Assembly (NCBI GenBank): GCA_020744225.1
Contig: JAGMWG010000005.1
Span: forward strand, 806,001 to 870,000
DNA: 64,000 nucleotides
Direction of reading: 5' to 3'
From: Paraphoma chrysanthemicola
Lineage: Eukaryota; Ascomycota; Dothideomycetes; Pleosporales; Phaeosphaeriaceae
The notes below the pieces were generated by a model that saw only the letters and a program-made list of their open reading frames with translations, ran no database searches and was not told where the DNA came from. Made by a program: the position numbers and the translations under genes. Every line of letters starts with the position of its first letter. The first letter of the stretch is position 1. Positions 1-10,927 of the stretch are shown here, piece by piece.

Positions 1-742
1 CTGCCTTGGCTGGAGTCTCACCAGCTTCCTGGAACCGAGTCGGTAGTGGTAGGAACACCAGGAGCGCAACAAGTGCGCCACAGCCAGTGAACATGCCAAC
101 AAGCCCTGCAAGCTGCGATGTAGATGCCCCGGTGTCCTTCTTGTCTGGCGCATCAACAGCCGGTTCTCTCGAGCTCGATCGGAAGCGCGCGGGCGTAATC
201 GTGAGCTCAGAAGAAATGCTTGGTGCCATCGCATGGGACCTGCCATTGGCGCGTCGTGTCGGCGATCGCGGATCGTGTGTGACTTTGGCAAAAGTCATGG
301 CTGGCAATACAGCCGTTACCATCGTTGCTCTATCCTCATCAGTACCCAATCCGTAAACCGCCATCAATTGCACCTACGTCGCGCTCCCTCCCAGACTAAA
401 TAAGATCCTCGCCAGCAACAGCTCCGGATACACATTTTTCGCCTGCACCAGAATCCACAACGCGACCCCGACAACACTATACCCCATGACCGCCACACTC
501 CTCACGCCCACGCGATCGCTCAGCAATCCCCATGCTGGACACGCTACGAGCGCAACCAGCTCATCTACAAATCCCAGCGTGCCGACTGCATCACCAACAT
601 TGCGCGACTGTCCGATGCGCTGCGTGATGACGAAGGAAATGGAGCTGTTGAGAAAGACGAGGAAGCTGATGCTGAAGAGCGCGACGCCGAAGAGGTAGGA
701 TGCGATTTGCGTGCGCGACGCCGTAAAGGCGAGACCAAACAT
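1..742 (-). CDS. MFS transporter, N-terminal part (runs off window start)
   Basis: Partial major facilitator superfamily permease, read leftwards and cut by the window edge. Exon 1 is 742-378 from a true ATG, a 48-bp GT-AG intron covers 377-330, and exon 2 runs from 329 to beyond base 1; the splice restores a continuous G-S-A-T-A-T-M-V-T-A-V-L-P reading. The visible part holds the first transmembrane helices. The loop A-C-P-A-W-G-L-L-S-D-R-V-G-V-R-S fits the MFS loop 2-3 signature (G-x-x-x-D-R-x-G-R-R). A long hydrophilic Ser/Arg/Pro stretch, probably a central cytosolic loop, follows at about 300-130, and another hydrophobic segment starts near 100. The substrate cannot be told from this fragment. 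It lies upstream of a P450 on the same strand, but the 0.9-kb gap argues against tight coupling. Family call is firm; function is open. Confidence 0.85.
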
Positions 743-1683
743 GGTGGCGGGGGAGGGAGCGCGAGCTCGGAAAGCTTTATCGTGTGAGCATTGAGATGAA
801 TTGGCTCAGGAATGTGGTCGACTCGTGGTCGGGATGGTGGATTGGTGATGACGTGTGGCGTGTGCGTGAGCACGTGGGTGGATCGTTCACTGATTGATTA
901 GGGCTTATGTCATCCCGTGAAGCTGGAACGAACTTGATGGCCTGGGCTTTAAGTGGAATTGGTCAAAGTGCAAACATTGTTGCTTCCAGCAGATGGTCAA
1001 ACAATGCCCAGGTGCTGTGTTGTTGAGCTCTTTGATGCTCTACCGTCTAAGTCGTGGAATTGACTTGCTGGGGCGTGCTAAAGGCAGTTTGTTAGAGCCT
1101 TTTCCGCCTTGCCATAACGTGACCCGAAGCTGAAGTTGAATCGTTTCTGCTCGTCGCGCACATACGATCGCGAGGAAGGCGGCTCTTCAGCTGCTCAAGT
1201 AGTGCTCACATAACCTGAAGCCACAATCCTGCCCAAACCCGCAATGGCAAACGCCCGACGGCAATGGCGCCAGCCACGATCTGCTCACAATCAAGTATTC
1301 GAGCCATAACGACGTGCCTCCTCTCTCTGAAAGGAGGTGAACTGGTATGAAATAGTATATTGCAATAATACACGCCGCCGCTGGTGGTAGTTGCAAATGA
1401 AATGCCGAGCCTCATTTCTGTCGACCAGCACAACCAGAAGTTCAGGACCACAAACACCGCCAACACCCAAGTCATGCAACCAAGCGCTCAACACGTCGCA
1501 ATCTCGGACGTCCATAGCACCACACCAAGATGATTATTGAACTGTTCCCAGCACCTCCCGCTCCAAGCTCGTGTTCGCCGGCATCCCTGCGTCCCCGGCT
1601 CCCCACGCCGGACATTCCCAGCTGCACCGCCTCCGGGTGATCCTCGCCTCCACCACACCACACCAAAACGCCTCGCCAATGTC
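743..1683. other. Intergenic, no gene seen
   Basis: About 0.94 kb between the start codon of the MFS gene and the stop codon of the P450, both on the minus strand. It should hold the MFS promoter and the P450 3' UTR. Only short open frames without recognisable content occur here. Confidence 0.6.
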
Positions 1684-3737
1684 TCACACTTTACTCCAGC
1701 CCAAGGGCTTGTCCCTGCCCTGATTCGGACCCCAGTACTCGCGGGTGTCGGTGTAGTCGCCGCGTTTGACGCCTTCGTTGAACAAGTCGCGGATCTTCTC
1801 GATACGCTCGGGGTTACGAGGCTGGAGATCGAATTTGAAGGGGATCGGTTTGGCGATGAGAAGGATGGAGTAGTCGAGGGTGGGGTCGGATGGTTTCTTA
1901 CTGATGTCGCCCCATTCCAGGGGTTTGTATGCTGGTTCTGATGGTTTTGCGGGCTTAGGCTTCGCGGAGTCGTTGGCTGGCTCGGTGCCAGGGTAGGAGT
2001 ACTTGGACAGGATCTTGTCTTCCATGGTTGCGTCTTTGGAGTTTTCGACACCGGCATTGAGCTCCTCGTTGGAGATGGAGGCTTTCTCGTTCATGCCAAT
2101 CTTGTGCTCCTTCTTGGATTCCGTCGCGTCTGGGATTGAACTGTCTTCGGATTTCCGTGAAATGTTGAACAGCCACGCGATCGAGCCGATGCCGATGAGA
2201 AGATCCTCGTCAGCGACCGTCTGGCCTTGACATGTTCTCCTGCCGTAGCCGAACTGTGATGAGTTGATGATGGTGGGAAACTGGGAGAGCGGTTCTTGGT
2301 ACGTTGGGTACTCTGGCTCGACCCATCGCAGTGGGTTGAATGCTTCAGGATCTGGGAACATTTCAGGATCACGAGAGATCGCCCTAAGAAGCGTTAGCAG
2401 CTACATGTGACAGCAAGTGTTCTTTGACCTACCACTCGAGCGGATGCATCGTGCTGCCCTTGGGAATGTGGTAGCCGTTGTACTCGTCATCCTGAATGAG
2501 GTAGTGAGGAATACCGGTAGGCACTGGTGGCCTCCACCGAATGCACTCGCGAATGATAGCGCGGAGGAATGGCAAGTTCGGTCGGTCTTCTGATTGTGGT
2601 AGTCGGTCTCCACACACGCGGTCCAGCTCTTCATGTAGCATTGGCAAGAAGTGCGGATAGTATGTCATCGCGAGGCAGAAGGTCTGCATAGGCGCAGCGA
2701 TAGTGAGTGCTCCAGCAATGCCGTGCATGCCGACAGCATACGCGCCCTCCAGGTCTGACTTGAAGCCCCATTTGCTTTTGCCATCGAGAAATATCTTCAT
2801 CCAGGACGGTGGTGCGGTCTTGTTCTTGACCTCTTCAACGACTTGTGCCTGCATAGTCTGGAACCAAGTTCGTTCAGTCCTGGCACGTCTCCTCTCCCAT
2901 GCTTTTGCCGGTGACAGCCAGTCGGGCAGGGCCATCAGGAAAGGCAGCTTGTTACCCAAGGCACCAGTTGGGGAAACGCCAATAAGAAGCTCACGTGCTC
3001 TCTGCTTTAGCTCGTCACTGGCTTCGCTGTGACCCCATGCCAGGCGACAAGTAACGCGCGAGATGTATGATTCGAGGGCATGGTTGTATTTGTCTGGTTC
3101 CTCCAGGAGCTCTACCAGCATGCGTTTGGCCTCCAGTTCTGGATACCGATGAAACAATGCTTTCTCCGATTCACGCATGATGATGTTCGCAAACTTGCGT
3201 TGACGTGTGTGGCCATCTGTCCCAGTCAGTGATTCAGCGTAACCTATCGTGAATGGAGAATGCCTACCGTTGCGACTTAGTAGAGGGAGATATTGAGCGC
3301 TTGTACGGTTATCGTCAATCAAGGCAGGAATATGGGGCCTGTCAGAGTATATAGCCGCCTTCTTGGCCAACAAGTCCTTCGAGATCTCGTCGGACGAGAT
3401 CCAGACATGATTGGACCCAGCCAGGTTGACCTGGTAGATAGGGCCATACTCTTTGCCCCACTCTGCGAACTTGATGAATCCATTCTTTTCAGGAACGTCC
3501 GGAACAGAGCCGATGATGGGGTAACCTAATGCACAGCATGTCAGGAAATGTCTGGGAAGATTTAGGGGTCCATGGTGGACCAGAGGCCCTGCCAATTGGG
3601 TGAGGTGACAGACCTTTGGGTCCTGGGAGCGGCTTCAGCCCTTTCGGTATTCTATGACGACGAGATGTGTCCCAGTACTTATAAAGTGCATATGCACCCA
3701 GAAAAACGGCCGCGAGAAGCAAGGTAGGAAATGCCAT
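1684..3737 (-). CDS. Cytochrome P450 monooxygenase (OrdA-like, microsomal)
   Basis: Four exons: 3737-3614, 3525-3268, 3216-2433, 2383-1684 (introns of 88, 51 and 49 bp, all GT-AG); about 621 aa. An N-terminal membrane anchor of about 20 residues is followed by the P-L-P-G-P-K-G-Y-P-I-I-G-S hinge of OrdA/CYP64-type fungal P450s. The K-helix E-C-I-R, an F-N-P-L-R-W segment and the haem loop F-G-Y-G-R-R-T-C-Q-G (Cys about 440) are intact, so an active haem-thiolate enzyme is expected at the ER. Two oddities: the I-helix reads A-G-A-L-T instead of the usual A/G-G-x-D/E-T, lacking the acidic residue; and about 180 residues follow the haem Cys, with a Ser/Glu/Lys/Pro-rich insert before the typical C-terminal strand (S-I-L-L-I-A-K-P-I-P-F). 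The substrate is unknown. The adjacent MFS gene could hint at secondary metabolism, but no synthase gene is present in the window. Confidence 0.9.
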
Positions 3738-5562
3738 GATGGCAAGAAATGAAAATGACTGACTTCACTACCAGTGTACGACAACGACCTGAGCTGGGGG
3801 ATACAACTGGTGTCCAAACCTTATATGGGAGCTGCGGGCGCGCTGCGTCCTACATATAGGATCTACGGGACAGATAGTGGGACGGCGACTGCCTTGGGTC
3901 TCTGGTAAGCTCGTATCAACACACCTGAGGTTCGTGCTGTGCTAGGAGTTTCGAATACCGACATGCCGCGCATGGCCACCGAGCGATGCGTGTCAGCCGA
4001 TAAAGTGGGTACAGCCTCTAACATTTCGCAGAGCCCTGGTGTAAGCTAGCTTGGTTCGCTTGTTCGACGTCTTCACTGGTCTGTTGGAATTCTTGAGCTG
4101 CTGCAGTTTTGCCGCGCTTGGGACTGCAATGCCAGGTCAGGCATAAGATCGTGGTCCCCACGCCCGAACTCCGCAGGCTGCAGATGGATATGAAGTCAAT
4201 CTGAAAAAGCAGGGTTAGCCGCATTGGCGATCCTTGCGCTCGCCGAAGCTTGGTTTGCGGAATATCGTCGATGGCGCTGCAAATCCTATATGTTCGCAGC
4301 CTAGGCAATCCCATCAACAGCTCAAAGTGCGCAATCTGATGAGGCAAACAAGCACACGAGGTAATAAGCTGCTGACTTCCGCTAATCAAGCTATTTGATG
4401 TAGTAAGCTGGTAAATATCGTAGCCATCTGGATAGCCTTGCGAGCGCGGAGTCGAGTGAGGCACGAAGTGCGCACAGGAAGGTATCGCCTTTAGCTCAGA
4501 ATGGCCCAGCCGGTGAACCTGAGACCAAGTGTCTTGGGTATGCAAGTCGCGCTGCGATATGGTGAGCTGTCAAAGTGAAGATCGATAGTGATGGTGCGGC
4601 TGTCGAGTGGACCCTTCCGACTAATCTATTTTGAGAGTACTCTTGTAGCCAATCAGTCTTGTCAAGCACCCAAAACAGCTTGGTGCGGCCAAAGCTTGAA
4701 ACGCAGATCGCGCCTTCCTGGAAACCAGATCCCAGCAAAGTGGGTCCAAGCCTGACCTCAAGCGACTACTTATATGATTGCGGAGAGCCGATGTCAAAGT
4801 CCGACGCTCAAGCCAAACATGTTCCTCTCCGTTTTCAGCTCCTTTCTCTCGCGCGTGTAACGTCATCGCACCCGCGGGGACCTTCAGCCCACTCGTGGTT
4901 CGCTACAGTCGCTATGCAGTCGCTTCGTAAATGGAAGGCAAGTCGGTGTCTCCAAACGCCTTCATGCCGACGTTGTGATGCATGGCGGTAGCACGAGCTG
5001 ACAATGTGAGAGCATAAAATCCGGAATTGGAACCGATGGTCATTCGATCAAGTTTGTGGAAAAGTTGGCAGCTCACGTTTGTTGAAACGAAACACAGGGT
5101 GCAGCTATTCTGGTATTTGTGAACGCGACTACACGTTCACCCCACAAGCCTAGCAGAATTACTGTTGCACCACTGTAGCAAACCTTAGCCTCCAACTACT
5201 TTTATCTGGTAGCTTTCTGCTCCACGGGCTTGGTATTGACACTAGTATGCACGCGCTTATCAATGGCTATCGATGTACCGATGACCAGGAACGTATGCGT
5301 GTGTCAAAGCTAATCGAGCCTGGATATCGGCAGCCAAGTCGCGCAGTCCTTGAGTATGGCAGCATGGTTGCGCATTGCACGGCCGCCGCACATGCATTCA
5401 ATTATCTTACATCACACCACCACTTCGTTAACAAGTCTGATGTGTGCAGTTCTTTGGGCGTATTTGTCCATTCATCATGTCCCGAGCATACCCGTACTCA
5501 TGAACTCAGCTGTCTTGGGCATGAATCTGTAATATTCGTACTGATACAGTTGTGGTACAGGT
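3738..5562. other. Intergenic, no convincing gene
   Basis: 1.8 kb between the P450 start and the stop codon of the next minus-strand gene. The longest open frame (4545-4018, minus) begins at a TTG and has no recognisable family content. A plus-strand frame at 5247-5633 is also uncharacteristic. I see no RNA gene or repeat. Confidence 0.5.
3820..3825 (-). promoter_or_regulatory. TATA-like element of the P450 gene
   Basis: On the minus strand the bases read TATAAG, about 83 bp upstream of the P450 start codon, a plausible core promoter position. Inferred from position only. Confidence 0.35.
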
Positions 5563-7308
5563 CTAGAATACAAAGGTTCTTGCATACTTGCGGTCCATAT
5601 CCGCATACTCTGCTTGCAATATGCGGCTCCTGAGCTTGTTTAATCTCAGCGTAACACCGTCTTCCTCGCCTTCCAGATCTTCGGCTTCTTTGTCCACTTG
5701 CTCGGTGCCTCGAAGTTTCCATATCAAACCAGTGAGGCCTCCACTCTTCGCTGTAATTTGTTTCTCTTTTGCCTCAGCCGCAAGGTAGGTCATGATTTTG
5801 CCCCAAGATTCGAGGCCAACTTCTTCGCACTGTTCGCACTTCTTTCTTAGTGTATCATCTACGCGCATAGGGCTGAGACTTTGTGCTAATTTGGCGGTTG
5901 ATACGCCTTCTCGAACCCATGATAGCCCTTGCTTTCGCTGCGTGGTGGACGTGCCAGCCGTCGCAAACAGTATTTCTCCAATGTAGGTTTTCAGAGCAGC
6001 TTCCTCACAACGATCAGATTCTTTGCGAAGCAGTGTTTCGTCGCCAGAAGAAGGAACAGGAGGGTAGTCCGGCTCAGCCAAAAGACTGAGAACGGTGCCG
6101 ACCAGGCTTGAGTCCTTGCCCTTGGCAGCGACCGCAGAGACAGGAGCTTCGTCTGCCTCAAGACGGGCGCGGAGCAGCGATATAAAAATCGGCAGCGCGG
6201 ACGTAATTCGGCCATTAGCAGCGAGGAAAGTAGCGAGATTGGTGGTGGCGTAGACGATGTTGGGTGTTATGGTATCCTTGGGGGCGGTAGATGAGAGGAT
6301 GCCGGTCTCGCGATCAACTACAGCTGAGGGATCTGCTGTGGGCAGGCCAGCAATAGCAATATCTAGGGCCCAGCGATACATCTCTTCTGCCGAGTCCGGT
6401 AGTTTCTTGAAGTTGAGCCAATCGGCGTACCCAAGCGCAGCGCTAAGACGTTGATATGTTGTGAACCCTTTAGAGGTTATGATCTTGAGGTAGAATGCCT
6501 CTGGCGCATCTGCCGCAGGCTCTCGATGCTCTTCGTCTGGGACCTCAGGCATGCCTGGAAGGACGGCTTTGGGTCGCTTGTTCGACGGCGAGGGCACAAA
6601 TTCAGGCGCCCATACATTTCTCCTCCACTTGTCCGTGACCCAGCCTTCCAAGCGCTCCGCTGCAGTGGCCATACCCATCAGGACATCGTAGTAACCTTGT
6701 CGCCATTCGTCACTCTTGGCAGACACATCGTAGCCCGCCTTGCCTAGTCCCGGAACGATAATACCACCCTCTTCTTGGTCTACTACACCAGCCCCGTCTT
6801 TGTCGGGATTCTCCAGTCGGTTGAGTGCATACTGCAGCTCCGAGTACACTCTTGCCCAGTTCGGGAAGCCCTCATCCTCGTTGTTTTCTGGCACCTGCCA
6901 CCACTTGCCTCTCCTATATCTGAACCTTGTGATCAAGCTCCATTCGTGCGGTGACGGGAATGCTCTCTCTTGTTGCTCGCTCAATACGCCTAAGCTTGCT
7001 ATGCTGAAGCATGATGTGACGAGGAAAATCAAGATAGAGTACCGGACGCTAAGCTTGGCCGTCTCCTTGATGAATTTCTTGTGGTTTGCACTTATGGAGA
7101 ACAGACGAAGGAGCTGGCCATTGGAGAGGTGCTGGCCCGAGGGGTAGAGGAAGGGCAGCTGCGGGCGCGGGGAGCCCTGGTGCGCAACGAGGAATTGCCG
7201 TGGGTGTCTATTCGAGAATTGGCGGGGACATGGCCGAACAGAGGCGGAGGTACTTGAAGGTTTGGAGGCTCCTCGAGGCAGCTGTATTCGATGGGCCACA
7301 AGCCGCAT
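5563..7308 (-). CDS. Probable mitochondrial membrane protein with helical (TPR-like) repeats
   Basis: Single-exon gene of 581 aa from an ATG at 7308. The first 60 residues are rich in Arg, Ser and Pro and almost free of acidic residues, as in a mitochondrial presequence. One hydrophobic helix at about residues 89-109 follows. The remainder is soluble and largely helical; stretches such as the one around residues 290-330 (alternating aromatic/Ala helices, R-W-A-L-D-I-A) and a second near 360-385 look like tetratricopeptide-type hairpins. I recognise it as a fungal protein family that is sometimes mislabelled as a maltose permease; it has only one membrane segment and cannot be a permease. Its role is unknown; import into mitochondria and anchoring in a membrane are inference. 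It is divergently transcribed from the NOP6-like gene. Confidence 0.75.
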   Translation of the reverse strand: MRLVAHRIQLPRGASKPSSTSASVRPCPRQFSNRHPRQFLVAHQGSPRPQLPFLYPSGQHLSNGQLLRLFSISANHKKFIKETAKLSVRYSILIFLVTSCFSIASLGVLSEQQERAFPSPHEWSLITRFRYRRGKWWQVPENNEDEGFPNWARVYSELQYALNRLENPDKDGAGVVDQEEGGIIVPGLGKAGYDVSAKSDEWRQGYYDVLMGMATAAERLEGWVTDKWRRNVWAPEFVPSPSNKRPKAVLPGMPEVPDEEHREPAADAPEAFYLKIITSKGFTTYQRLSAALGYADWLNFKKLPDSAEEMYRWALDIAIAGLPTADPSAVVDRETGILSSTAPKDTITPNIVYATTNLATFLAANGRITSALPIFISLLRARLEADEAPVSAVAAKGKDSSLVGTVLSLLAEPDYPPVPSSGDETLLRKESDRCEEAALKTYIGEILFATAGTSTTQRKQGLSWVREGVSTAKLAQSLSPMRVDDTLRKKCEQCEEVGLESWGKIMTYLAAEAKEKQITAKSGGLTGLIWKLRGTEQVDKEAEDLEGEEDGVTLRLNKLRSRILQAEYADMDRKYARTFVF

Positions 7309-7464
7309 GGTCGCTTAGGCGTCAAGCAGCATTGGTGGGTGCGGTGATGCTCTCGAGATTCGGGACACGCTAAAATGATCGCTCCTCACCGCCCTGGCAG
7401 AACGTTAGAAAAAGTTCGGAAAGCGCGACCATCTCTCACCAACATCCGTCAATTTTCTGCAAAA
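7309..7464. promoter_or_regulatory. Shared divergent promoter
   Basis: Only 156 bp separate the start codons of the mitochondrial protein gene (minus) and the NOP6-like gene (plus), so both promoters must overlap here. An in-frame upstream ATG for the NOP6-like gene at 7375 would shrink this to 66 bp. Confidence 0.5.
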
Positions 7465-8837
7465 ATGTCAAAAACAAAAGAGCGCACTCCCAAAGAGGAC
7501 AAGACAGAGAAGAAGCGCAAGCGACAAAATGAGGACGGCGAAGACGTTACGAAGAAATCGAAGAAGTCGAGAAAGTCCGACGTTGACCAGGACGTCGCAG
7601 TCGCCAACGAGGTCACGATAGAGGGGAAGAAGTCGTCGGCCCAGAAAAAAGCTGAGAAGGAAGAGAAGAAGAAGCAGCGCAAGGAGCGCAAAGAAAAGGC
7701 TACTGCGGAGGTCAGCGCACCGAATGGCGATTCGAAGGACTCCGAGGATGTAGCACCATCCGCCGAAGACGCGGCTATGCCTGACGCCAGCGACGATGTA
7801 AGCATGAAAGCGGACAAGAAGAAGGCCAAGAAGGAGAAAAAAGAGAAGAAGGAAAAGAAAGAGAAAAAGTCGAAGAAATCTAAGGATACACCAGAAGCAG
7901 ATAGCACACCCTCAGAAGACGTCGTGGCCGGCACCGACGAGGCCGATGCTGTCATGGAGGATGCGCCAGCCACCAATGGCGGAGACGACGAGTCCAAGGC
8001 AGCCAAGAAGGAGAAAAAGAAAGAAAAGAAAGAGAAGAAGGACAAGAAGGAGAAGAAGTCCAAGAAATCGAAAGCTAGTGAGGACGCTGCGACAGAGGAG
8101 GAGCCTGTTGCCGAAGCCAACGGTGTTGGCGCTGCGGAAGACGAGGATGCTGAAGCAGGTGCTGAGGCCAATGGTGAGGAGGCTACGGAGTCTGGGAAGA
8201 AAGGCCGCTTCATCGTCTTTGTTGGTACGTATATGCACTTCAGTGCCCCACCCGATCTTTACTAACTAAACTTCAAAGGCAACCTTCCCTACTCCGCAAC
8301 GAAGGAGTCTATCACTGAGCACTTTGCCAAGCTACATCCTACGGAGATTCGCCTCCGAACATACAAGGGGACCGAGAAGTTCATGGGCACTTGCTTCGTC
8401 GAGTTCGATCGCTTCGACCGCATGGAGACATGCCTGAAGAAGTACCACCACAGTGTCTTCCCAGACGGCAAGAAGAAGGAAGGTCGCAAGATCAATGTCG
8501 AGCTGAGGTAAGCTCCCGCACACCCAAGCGTATTCCCTTCTGACAACTTATCTAACTTTTCAATAGTGCTGGAGGAGGTGGTAACAGCGAAGGCCGCAAG
8601 TCCAAGATTGTGGCCAAGAACGACAAGCTCCACGACGAGCGCGCACGCGACCGCGAAAAGCGCGCCGAACTCGAGATGAAGCAGGGCGAGCGTAAACAGA
8701 AGAAGGATGCGAAGAAGAAGGGCGAAGCTGGCGAGGCAGAGGCTGAGGAGGCTGAGCCTGAGACCAACGGTATACATCCTGCTCGTCTTGCTATGATGGC
8801 GGCGCCGCAGTACGCGACTCATAGGCAGAGGTTTTAG
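7465..8837 (+). CDS. NOP6: NOP6-like nucleolar RNA-binding protein (RRM)
   Basis: Exons 7465-8224, 8279-8507 and 8567-8837; introns of 54 and 59 bp, the first with a TACTAAC branch site; 419 aa. The N-terminal 250 residues are an extremely Lys/Glu-rich tail with repeated K-K-E-K-K-E-K-K blocks and several acidic spacers, typical of nucleolar targeting and pre-rRNA association. A single RRM follows, with RNP2 F-I-V-F-V-G-N-L-P-Y-S spanning the first splice junction and RNP1 K-F-M-G-T-C-F-V-E-F. The C-terminus is a basic helix. This matches the fungal NOP6 type of small-subunit biogenesis factor. I chose the ATG at 7465 because it has an A at -3 and starts M-S-K as orthologues do; the in-frame ATG at 7375 would add 30 residues. 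A long antisense open frame over exon 1 is a by-product of the AAG/GAG-rich coding strand. Confidence 0.88.
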
Positions 8838-9575
8838 GCTTCCAGTCAAAGCCGAGAGCATTAGTGCCTTGCCATGTTGGGTATTATCTATTCCCCATAT
8901 TTGGATAGAACTGGATTGGTGGTTTGACTTAGCCTGCTCATTTGGTTTCACGATTGCATGATACCAATCTTGTAGACGTCTTCCGGTTCGATTAACATTC
9001 TTTCATCTCCACCTACTTCGCATGTCCCATGCATTCTGTGTGCACGTAATGACATCATAGCTCGAAATGTCTGTTTGTTCCGCTCCTGCAGCGGGAGCTA
9101 CAGTTCGGCCAGTAGCGTTGTTCGCTAGTGGGGTCCGAGGACTTTAGTCACCATTACATTTCTACACATCTATCAACACTTCTGCTATCAGTGAGCAAAT
9201 CTCCGGTCCACGATTCTTCTTTACATGTAGTCAGGTACGTTAGCCGTTCTGAGGTCGAATTACAAGTGTAGCAAAGGCGTACAGTCCTCATGTCGCGAAT
9301 CTGTCTCATACATCCAGTATGTAATTATCAACTCGAGTGCCATAGGCCAAGTTTGGCTGTAATCACTTTTCTATTCCTTCTACCCCATATCTGATCCATA
9401 TATTCCACTGACCCAATAGCCTCAGTGGTTCCCACTACACCAAGCTTCAAATCATGATAGACAGAATCTAACTAACATCCATCAAGACCGATCCAAGCAC
9501 ACCAACATCAAATAACCAGCCTTCTCCCATCTACGCCATTCACTCTCCACCCACCTGTTCCATTCACTATCCAAA
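8838..9575. other. Intergenic, no gene seen
   Basis: 0.74 kb holding the 3' end of the NOP6-like gene and the promoter of the molybdopterin synthase gene. No open frame of note and no RNA gene recognised. Confidence 0.55.
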
Positions 9576-10223
9576 ATGTCAACATCCGAGTCACACTCCT
9601 ACACCCCAGACATCCCCTCGGATCCCATCACCAAAACCACCGAAAACATCCACATCGAACTCACACCACACGATCTCGACTCCCTCGCCGCAACGCGCTT
9701 CGTGCGCTCGCCGTCTGCGGGCGCGACTGTCCTTTTTATCGGGACAACGCGCGACACGTTCAACGATAAAGCCGTGTCGTCTCTGTCATATACATCGTAT
9801 ACACCGCTTGCAATGTCCACACTATATAAAATCGCTAGTAGTCAGTCTTCCTCTTCCCCTCCGATCATTCTTTCTCGTCCATCCATCTCTCCTTACCCAT
9901 CCCACCCCACCTCTCCACATCCTCAACCGCGTCCCACCATATTGACTACTTGAGAAACAGCCGTCCTCGGAAAACACTCCCTGGACAAAATCTCAATCGT
10001 ACACAAACTCGGCGAGTGTCCGATCGGCCAGGAAAGCATCGTCATCGCCGTCAGTGCCAAGCACCGCAAAGCCGCGTGGCTTGCGGGCGAAGAAGCGCTG
10101 GAAATGACAAAGGACAAGGCTGAGGTTTGGAAGCTTGAGAGGTTTGAGGGCGGGGAAGGAGTGTGGAGGGCGAATAGGGACGGGGCGGTTGGAGAGAGGG
10201 TTGATGAGGCTGGTGAGAAGTAG
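9576..10223 (+). CDS. cnxH: Molybdopterin synthase catalytic (large) subunit, MoaE/MOCS2B type
   Basis: Two exons, 9576-9840 and 9961-10223, giving 175 aa. The donor is either at 9838 or 9841; both keep the frame and differ by one codon. The enzyme converts precursor Z (cPMP) into molybdopterin using sulfur carried by the small MoaD-type subunit, in the cytosol. The MoaE signature is clear: the stretch around residues 20-90 (helix, then F-I-G-T-T-R-D-T-F) and, in exon 2, I-V-H-K-L-G-E-C-P-I-G-Q-E-S followed by I-V-I-A-V-S-A-K-H-R-K-A-A-W. A W-K pair near the C-terminus fits the family's active-site lysine region. The C-terminal tail is Gly/Glu-rich and shows no motif. It converges on AIM11 with 149 bp between stop codons. 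Nitrate reductase and other molybdoenzymes would depend on it. Confidence 0.9.
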
Positions 10224-10372
10224 ATAGAGGAAGCAAGAATCTGGCATTTAATTCCGATAGTTCTTGAAGCCGCTGCATGAAAGGGGGGGCATGTCGTTTC
10301 GTATAGTCGTTTTTCTCTTCATGCTTTATATACACTAGTCATACAACCATATTCATACAACATTGGGTATCA

Positions 10373-10927
10373 TCATTGAGACTTGTCATCCTTGCCCTGT
10401 CCCTCCTTTTCCTCCTCTTCTTCCTCTACTATCCTCATCTGCCCCGACGCTGCAATCAGCTCCGAAAGATTCCGCGGTATATCGTCCTCCGACTTGTATA
10501 TACTCTCGTAATTCAGCCTACCTCTTAAACTCGCCTGTGCTTCCTTCAGGTTCGCAATATCAAACGTCCACATCGCTCCTCCTACAGCCATTATTCCCAC
10601 GCTCGCGCAATTCATCGTCGCGAGGTTTAAAGCTTGTATAGCGTCGTGGAAAGGACTGAAGAACTCGTGCGGATTTGTATTCGGTTCCCAGAATTTGGGC
10701 TTGACGCGGAGTTGCCGGCGCCAGACGGCTTTGCGCGTGAGTGCGGTTGTTGCGAGGAGACATGCGCCTCCGAGGAAGAATATGGAGAGTTGGCGGAGTG
10801 ATCTGGCGGATGTGATTGGCGTGCCTTCGTAGACGGTCTCGGGTGGAGGTTGTGGTGGAGGCGTGACGGGTGCGGGCGAAGGTCGGGCCATGGCTCGTAT
10901 GATTGGGAGCTTCGAGAGCGCTTCCAT
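10373..10927 (-). CDS. AIM11: AIM11-family mitochondrial membrane protein
   Basis: Single exon, 184 aa from the ATG at 10927; a second ATG at 10891 (M-A-R-P-S-P) is also possible. After a Pro-rich N-terminus come two hydrophobic helices, one starting L-S-I-F-F-L-G-G-A-C and followed by T-R-K-A-V-W-R-R, the second around M-N-C-A-S-V-G-I-M-A-V-G-G-A-M-W. The T-R-(R/K)-A-x-x-R-R and F-x-P-N sequences and the G-G-x-x-W-x-x-D-I motif are the hallmarks of AIM11 proteins, two-pass proteins of unknown molecular function found in fungal mitochondria. The C-terminus has a run of glutamates and is probably disordered. It is convergent with cnxH. Confidence 0.85.
   Translation of the reverse strand: MEALSKLPIIRAMARPSPAPVTPPPQPPPETVYEGTPITSARSLRQLSIFFLGGACLLATTALTRKAVWRRQLRVKPKFWEPNTNPHEFFSPFHDAIQALNLATMNCASVGIMAVGGAMWTFDIANLKEAQASLRGRLNYESIYKSEDDIPRNLSELIAASGQMRIVEEEEEEKEGQGKDDKSQ

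Noticed and set aside
4018..4545. 175-codon minus-strand frame
   Set aside because: Begins at TTG and shows no domain, and neighbouring frames offer no exons to join it.
7449..8213. 254-codon antisense open frame rich in Phe and Ser
   Set aside because: It is the mirror of the AAG/GAG-rich NOP6-like exon; such repeats leave the opposite strand open.
8990..9010. GGTTCGAT stretch resembling a tRNA B box
   Set aside because: No A box, acceptor stem or cloverleaf could be built around it; no tRNA gene was found in the window.
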